Below the pieces are notes generated by a model that saw only the letters and a program-made list of their open reading frames with translations, searched no databases and was not told the DNA's origin. Positions 6,564 through 9,703 of a DNA stretch of 9,703 nt are shown here, one piece after another. Origin of the DNA: Gp6-AA40 sp050742535 (GTDB taxonomy: Bacteria; Acidobacteriota; Vicinamibacteria; Vicinamibacterales; UBA2999). A program made the translations under genes and the position numbers. Location: the NCBI GenBank assembly GCA_050742535.1, contig JBOGIQ010000226.1, forward strand, positions 1-9,703, written 5' to 3'. How positions within the stretch are numbered: the stretch's first letter is position 1; each line of letters opens with the position of its first letter.

Positions 6564-7142
6564 ATGTCTGATCTCGAAGAACCGCAAACGCCGTCCGCAC
6601 GACCCACGTCGCTGCACGTCGATCCGATCGGCGCTTCGGCCACCGCGCGCCATTACATCCGTGACCTCGTCTACGGCGCCAACGACGGCATCATCACCAC
6701 CTTCGCGGTGGTGAGCGGGGCCACGGGCGGGGCGCTGTCAGCCGCTGCGGTATTGATCATCGGTGCGGCGAATCTTGCTGCCGACGGCATGTCGATGGGC
6801 GTTGGCAACCTGCTCGCCATCCGCGCGCACGAACGCGTGCGCGCCGCCGAGGGGCTGCCGGAAGAAGAGACCTACCCATGGAAACATGGGACTGCCACCC
6901 TGCTGGCCTTCGTCGTGGCGGGCGCGATTCCATTGCTGCCGTTTCTCTTTGCTGACGCAGCGGCGCGGCCGATCTGGTCGACGGTACTGACGTTCCTGGC
7001 GCTCTTTTTCGTCGGAGCCGCGCGAGCCACGCTCACGGCCGAACGCTGGTGGCGGGCTGGACTGGAGACCCTGTCTCTCGGTGCCGTGGTTGCCGGCGCC
7101 GCTTACGGCGCCAGCGCTCTCGTCGCCGCTGCGATCAGGTAA
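6564..7142 (+). CDS. VIT1/CCC1-family metal transporter (short form)
   Basis: This 192-residue membrane protein has about five membrane spans (roughly 36-56, 58-82, 108-130, 139-157, 169-190). The motif YGANDGIITTFAVVSG (37-52) is the hallmark of VIT1/CCC1 proteins, with Asp41-Gly42 matching the conserved transport Asp of the first span; ADGMSMGVGNLL (73-84) supplies the second-span methionines. The family moves Fe(II) or Mn(II) out of the cytosol, in eukaryotes into vacuoles. The loop between spans 2 and 3 (AIRAHERVRAAEGLPEEETY) is short, so the long Glu-rich cytoplasmic metal-binding helices of plant VIT1 are missing; a few Glu remain. The open frame extends upstream to 6303 into the divergent gene, but ATG 6564 gives the natural N-terminus. 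No good Shine-Dalgarno is visible. Confidence 0.9.
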   Translation: MSDLEEPQTPSARPTSLHVDPIGASATARHYIRDLVYGANDGIITTFAVVSGATGGALSAAAVLIIGAANLAADGMSMGVGNLLAIRAHERVRAAEGLPEEETYPWKHGTATLLAFVVAGAIPLLPFLFADAAARPIWSTVLTFLALFFVGAARATLTAERWWRAGLETLSLGAVVAGAAYGASALVAAAIR

Positions 7143-7157
7143 CGCATCGGGGTCTCT

Positions 7158-7173
7158 TCCGCCTGAAGGCGGA
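7158..7173 (+). repeat. REP-like palindrome, copy 2 (TCCGCCTGAAGGCGGA)
   Basis: This 16-mer is identical to the minus-strand sequence at 1706-1721. It sits in the 52-bp gap between the convergent transporter and zinc-ribbon genes, where its hairpin could act on both converging transcripts. No T-run follows on either strand. The downstream GCGGACGCGACG also resembles copy 1. Confidence 0.65.
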
Positions 7174-7194
7174 CGCGACGCGGGTCCGAGGAAG

Positions 7195-7719
7195 CTACGC
7201 GGCGTCGCGGTGCCACCACACGTGCGCCAGTTTGTTCACGTGCGAGAACCCGTACAGGACCCGCCCGTCGTATGCCTTCTCCAGCGCGCGTCCCAGCCGG
7301 ATGGCGAGGTGCTCGGTGGTGGTCGTCACGAGCACGTCGGCATCGTGCCCGTTGTCGTGCCAGGCAACGATCTGCGCCAGCGGATTGTCCTCGGCGGCGC
7401 GGGCCGCTTCGTTCTTCAACAGCGTGACGATATCGGGGCGATGCGTGCGGACGAAGTCGCCGTCGACATGGACGAATCCATGCGGCACACCGGTCCGCCG
7501 CCGGCGGCAGCCACTACAGATACGCACGTGAATCGGCTGCCCGTCGCGACGGGCGCGCGTCCGCGTCTGTGCGGTTCGACTCCAGCGCTTCTTCACGTAG
7601 ACCGCCCCGCATCCAGCGCAGACGATCGGTTCGGGAGGGGCCTCCTGCGTCCGCACGTCGTCACGCGGTTCGGGGTGATGCGTGAACGCCGTGTTCGTGT
7701 ATCGCTTGTTGCCTCGCAT
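7195..7719 (-). CDS. BCAM0308-family zinc-ribbon protein
   Basis: This 174-residue cytoplasmic protein has a zinc ribbon made of C34-x-x-C37 (VCAGCGAVYVKKRW) and C68-x-x-C71 (ICSGCRRRRTGVPHGFVHVD). After it come a conserved HRPDIVTLLKNE block (93-104), AQIVAWHDNGHDADVLVTTT (115-134) and the C-terminal EHLAIRLGRALEKAYDGRVL. This pattern matches the small family annotated as BCAM0308 proteins, whose ribbon recalls NMD3-type ribosome-associated proteins; no biochemical function is established that I know of. A GTG at 7731 would add four residues, but ATG 7719 is preceded by GTGGAG six bases upstream, a good ribosome binding site, so I choose 7719. It faces the VIT-type gene across the palindrome and is divergent from the barrel gene. 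Confidence 0.85.
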   Translation of the reverse strand: MRGNKRYTNTAFTHHPEPRDDVRTQEAPPEPIVCAGCGAVYVKKRWSRTAQTRTRARRDGQPIHVRICSGCRRRRTGVPHGFVHVDGDFVRTHRPDIVTLLKNEAARAAEDNPLAQIVAWHDNGHDADVLVTTTTEHLAIRLGRALEKAYDGRVLYGFSHVNKLAHVWWHRDAA

Positions 7720-7725
7720 GATGAT

Positions 7726-7731
7726 CTCCAC
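7726..7731 (-). promoter_or_regulatory. Ribosome binding site deciding the zinc-ribbon protein start
   Basis: On the minus strand GTGGAG is followed by ATCATC and then ATG (7719). The six-base spacing is suitable and favours ATG 7719 over the in-frame GTG at 7731, which lies inside the site itself. Confidence 0.65.
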
Positions 7732-7916
7732 TGCATGACGTGAGCAACCGTGGTGCCGTCCTCAATGCCCACGCCGGGCAGGACACGACACGCCGGTGTC
7801 GCGCACTTTTCCGCAGTACGTGCGAACAAGTTCCGGCCGATCGACTCTGAGTATCGCCGCACGTCAAGAGCCTCCCCGCGGCATTGGCCGTCAATCGGAC
7901 GGCGCGCCGATTGCCC
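7732..7916. other. Divergent intergenic spacer
   Basis: This 185-bp stretch lies between the zinc-ribbon gene and the 9-bp repeat array. Open frames on both strands cross it but lack recognisable domains and ribosome binding sites. It should contain divergent promoters; I could not identify convincing boxes. Confidence 0.6.
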
Positions 7917-8015
7917 TTCGAACGGTTCGAACGGTTCGAACGACTCGAACGACTCGAACGGTTCGAACGACTCGAACGACTCGAACGGTTCGAACGATTC
8001 GAACGATTCGAACGA
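7917..8015 (+). repeat. 9-bp tandem repeat, 11 units
   Basis: Eleven uninterrupted 9-bp units of form (T/C)TCGAACG(G/A) fill exactly 99 bp. Variation is confined to the first and last base of the unit. The junction dinucleotides run GT GT AC AC GT AC AC GT AT AT, showing a 27-bp higher-order period (GT-AC-AC) in the middle and different units at the ends. The GT junctions create the perfect 8-bp palindrome GTTCGAAC. The array has no stop codon in any of six frames, which explains the many overlapping open frames here. It ends one base before the Shine-Dalgarno of the barrel gene, so it probably lies in that gene's 5' leader or promoter. Confidence 0.95.
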
Positions 8016-8016
8016 G

Positions 8017-8024
8017 AAAGGAGG
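8017..8024 (+). promoter_or_regulatory. Strong ribosome binding site of the barrel gene
   Basis: AAAGGAGG is followed by five bases (CAGCC) and ATG 8030. It is the strongest Shine-Dalgarno in the window and fixes the start of the barrel protein, excluding the upstream in-frame ATG at 7796 whose product would translate the repeat array. Confidence 0.85.
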
Positions 8025-8029
8025 CAGCC

Positions 8030-9280
8030 ATGCGCAGCATCACGATCGCCCTCGGGTGCCTGTTCTTCACCACGGCCCTGGCGATCGCGCAGGAGCCCGT
8101 CGCGCCCAACGGCCGCTCGACCGGCCCGTTGTTCGCGGAACCGCGGTTCATCAGCGGCCCCATCGGCTGGGCAGCCAGCCAGTTCGGCATCGGCGAGACC
8201 AGCGGCGGCCCGACCTCCGGGTTCCGTATGACCTCAGGCAAGACGATTGCGGGATCGGGATGGCTTTCGGCAGGAGCTGCGTACCGGCAGACGCTGTTCG
8301 ACGGGCGCGCATTCGTCGAAGGGTCGGCCGGCGCGTCGCTGCGCGCCTACAGAACCGCTCAGGCGACTTTCGAATGGCCGCGTCTGTTCGGACGCGACAT
8401 CGCCGTTGGCTCGCAGGTCGTCTGGAACGACTTTACGCAGGTGAGCTACTTCGGCACCGGAGGCGAGAGCCTCGACTCGACGCGCTCACAGTACCGAATT
8501 CACTATGCCGACGCGATCGCATACGCCACCGCTCGTCCGAACGACGTGCTGTCGATCGAGATATGGGGCGGCTCCCTGGCGAACGTCAAAGTAGCCACGC
8601 CGACAGGCCCATTCCGGCGGGATTTGCCGTATATAGCGGATCTCTTTCCGAACGAGCCGGTCCTGGCGCTGTCGGGGATCCCCCGCTTCAGCCACGGCGG
8701 GTTCGCCTTCACCGTCGATACGCGTGACCATTACGGCTACCCGCGTCATGGCAGCCTGTATCGCGCCGGATGGAGCGCGTACTGGGCGTCGGCGAATGAA
8801 CCCTTCGATTTCAGCCGCGTCGAGGTCGAGGGCCTGAAGCTCCTGCCGCTGGTGGAAGAGCGGTGGACGCTGGCATTGCGCGGCTGGGGCGTCTTCTCCG
8901 GTACGGTTGATGACCAGCTGGTGCCCTTCTTCATGATGCCCACACAGGGCGGCAACAGCTCGCTCCGTGCCGAGCACGCATATCGGTTTGCGGACCGCCA
9001 CATGCTGCTGACAACGGTCGAGTCGAGGCTGCACCTGACCGAACATCTCGACGGCGCACTCTTCGTCGACGCCGGCAGCGTTGCAGGTACGGTGGGCGAT
9101 CTCGGGTTATCGAAGCGTAATGTGGGCGGCGGTGTCCGCCTGCACACGCGCACGAAGACACTGGCGCGGGTGGATCTGAGCCGGGGCGACGCCGGCTGGC
9201 GGTTCGCTTTCAATCTCAATGATCCGTTCCGCCTGTCGCGGTTGAATCGCCGTACCACGGCGCTGCCGTTCAACCCCTGA
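8030..9280 (+). CDS. Omp85/surface-antigen-type outer-membrane beta-barrel protein without POTRA domains
   Basis: This 416-residue protein starts with a Sec signal peptide (about 1-20, ending LAIA before QEP). The mature part is rich in alternating aromatic and polar strands. Its C-terminal third matches the BamA/TamA-type barrel: FFMMPTQGGNSSLRAEHAYR (300-319) equals the family's gly-gly-x-x-x-leu-arg-gly loop, followed by a LLTTVESRLHLTEHLDGALF strand, FVDAG (345-349) and the closing ARVDLSRGDAGWRFAFNLND strands. The usual Gly of the LRG motif is Ala314 here. There is no room for POTRA domains, so it is unlikely to be a BamA-like insertase; it may be a transport or structural barrel. A nine-base tandem repeat abuts its ribosome binding site and a hairpin follows its stop, so it is probably monocistronic. 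The family call is good for the barrel part; the function is unknown. Confidence 0.78.
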   Translation: MRSITIALGCLFFTTALAIAQEPVAPNGRSTGPLFAEPRFISGPIGWAASQFGIGETSGGPTSGFRMTSGKTIAGSGWLSAGAAYRQTLFDGRAFVEGSAGASLRAYRTAQATFEWPRLFGRDIAVGSQVVWNDFTQVSYFGTGGESLDSTRSQYRIHYADAIAYATARPNDVLSIEIWGGSLANVKVATPTGPFRRDLPYIADLFPNEPVLALSGIPRFSHGGFAFTVDTRDHYGYPRHGSLYRAGWSAYWASANEPFDFSRVEVEGLKLLPLVEERWTLALRGWGVFSGTVDDQLVPFFMMPTQGGNSSLRAEHAYRFADRHMLLTTVESRLHLTEHLDGALFVDAGSVAGTVGDLGLSKRNVGGGVRLHTRTKTLARVDLSRGDAGWRFAFNLNDPFRLSRLNRRTTALPFNP

Positions 9281-9310
9281 ACATCCGTACCGCCGGCGCG
9301 AATTTTTCCG

Positions 9311-9337
9311 GCACCGCGGGAACGATTCCCGCGGTGC
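9311..9337. terminator. 12-bp perfect hairpin after the barrel gene
   Basis: Arms GCACCGCGGGAA (9311-9322) and TTCCCGCGGTGC (9326-9337) pair perfectly around a 3-nt loop, 30 bp after the barrel stop. No T-run follows on the plus strand; the only T-tract (9303-9307) precedes the hairpin. It is therefore either a non-canonical terminator or a 3'-end stabilising structure. Confidence 0.6.
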
Positions 9338-9417
9338 GCCCTCCTCAGCCTCCGCAAATCCTCCATCTGACGACGGTTAACGATGGCACGAAGGGTGCCC
9401 CTTAGTCGGGCGTTCAC

Positions 9418-9422
9418 GGAGG
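9418..9422 (+). promoter_or_regulatory. Ribosome binding site of the right-edge membrane protein
   Basis: GGAGG lies four bases (CGTT) before ATG 9427 and supports that start. Confidence 0.7.
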
Positions 9423-9426
9423 CGTT

Positions 9427-9703
9427 ATGCCCTCATACCTCACGGAATACGGCCCAACGGTCGCGCAGTACCTGCTCGTGCTCTGCCTGGCCGCCATCCT
9501 CGGCGCCGCCGTCGGGCTGATACGCCCTGCGCGCCGCGACACCGTCCCCAGCCCGACGCATATTCTTCAGGCGCAGGTCCTGCTCGCCGTTGTCGGCGCG
9601 ATCATCATCGTCGTCGTCGCGGAGAGTCTGGCGCGGGCGTTTGCCATCGTTGGCGCAGCGGGCCTGGTGCGCTATCGCGCCCGGGTGAAAGACACGAAGG
9701 ACG
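9427..9703 (+). CDS. Membrane protein resembling DUF4956 or MgtC/SapB proteins, N-terminal part
   Basis: The first 92 codons are present and the frame is open to the right edge. Two membrane spans are visible, about residues 13-33 and 50-66, separated by a basic loop (RPARRD). The block SLARAFAIVGAAGLVRYRAR (67-86) followed by VKDTKD resembles the conserved turn of DUF4956 and of some MgtC/SapB-like proteins, where a 'RAF-x-x-VGA-x-x-(I/V)R-(Y/F)R' segment is followed by Lys-Asp-x-(K/R)-Asp. The function of this group is not well defined. The missing C-terminus prevents a choice between the two families. Confidence 0.65.
   Translation, partial: MPSYLTEYGPTVAQYLLVLCLAAILGAAVGLIRPARRDTVPSPTHILQAQVLLAVVGAIIIVVVAESLARAFAIVGAAGLVRYRARVKDTKD

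Noticed and set aside
7917..8015. A CRISPR array.
   Set aside because: Units are only 9 bp and contiguous with no spacers, and no cas gene is nearby.
7796..8029. A 78-residue N-terminal extension of the barrel protein containing Arg-Thr-Val repeats.
   Set aside because: The strong Shine-Dalgarno and signal peptide at 8030 define the start; the extension only translates the tandem repeat and spacer.

Overview
The window is GC-rich bacterial DNA with tightly packed genes. A diderm (Gram-negative type) envelope is indicated by a TolC-type outer-membrane channel, an RND-type adaptor lipoprotein and an Omp85-type beta-barrel. I infer Acidobacteriota, perhaps a Vicinamibacteria-like lineage. The grounds are codon and GC use, a palindromic intergenic repeat that reads 'RLKADTT/RLKADAT' when translated, and a nine-base TTCGAACGG-type tandem repeat. 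The taxonomic assignment is inference only.

Layout: (1) 1-1504, minus strand: a TolC-family gene followed after 5 nt by the start of a periplasmic adaptor lipoprotein gene that runs off the left edge, giving a tripartite efflux operon. (2) 1505-1867: a divergent intergenic region with a strong hairpin and one REP-like palindrome. (3) 1868-4589, plus strand: a compact three-gene operon of phosphoribosyltransferase, erythromycin-esterase-like protein and dienelactone-hydrolase-like alpha/beta hydrolase. The first gene carries an apparent +1 frameshift in a run of eight G. (4) 4567-6454, minus strand: an exported, cysteine-rich protein of unknown function with kinase-like motifs, overlapped by 8 nt by an MlaF/Mkl-type ABC ATPase gene. 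The ATPase gene also overlaps the convergent hydrolase gene by 23 nt. (5) 6564-7142, plus strand: a short VIT1/CCC1-family membrane transporter. (6) 7158-7173: a second copy of the REP-like palindrome. (7) 7195-7719, minus strand: a BCAM0308-type zinc-ribbon protein. (8) 7917-9280, plus strand: eleven perfect-length copies of a 9-bp repeat directly against the ribosome binding site of a POTRA-less Omp85-type barrel gene, followed by a 12-bp hairpin. (9) 9427 to the right edge: the N-terminus of a membrane protein resembling DUF4956 or MgtC/SapB proteins.

The three domains of the 1868-4589 operon occur pairwise as fusions in Mycobacterium tuberculosis (Rv2030c and Rv0571c, both in the DosR dormancy regulon). 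The zinc-ribbon gene belongs to a family named for a Burkholderia cenocepacia gene whose number falls in the low-oxygen-activated locus. The window may therefore hold part of a low-oxygen or stress-survival gene neighbourhood, with envelope functions (efflux, lipid-transport ATPase, barrel) and a metal transporter beside it. That functional link is inferred, not shown by the sequence. The least explained pieces are the exported kinase-like protein coupled to an ABC ATPase and the 9-bp repeat upstream of the barrel gene.
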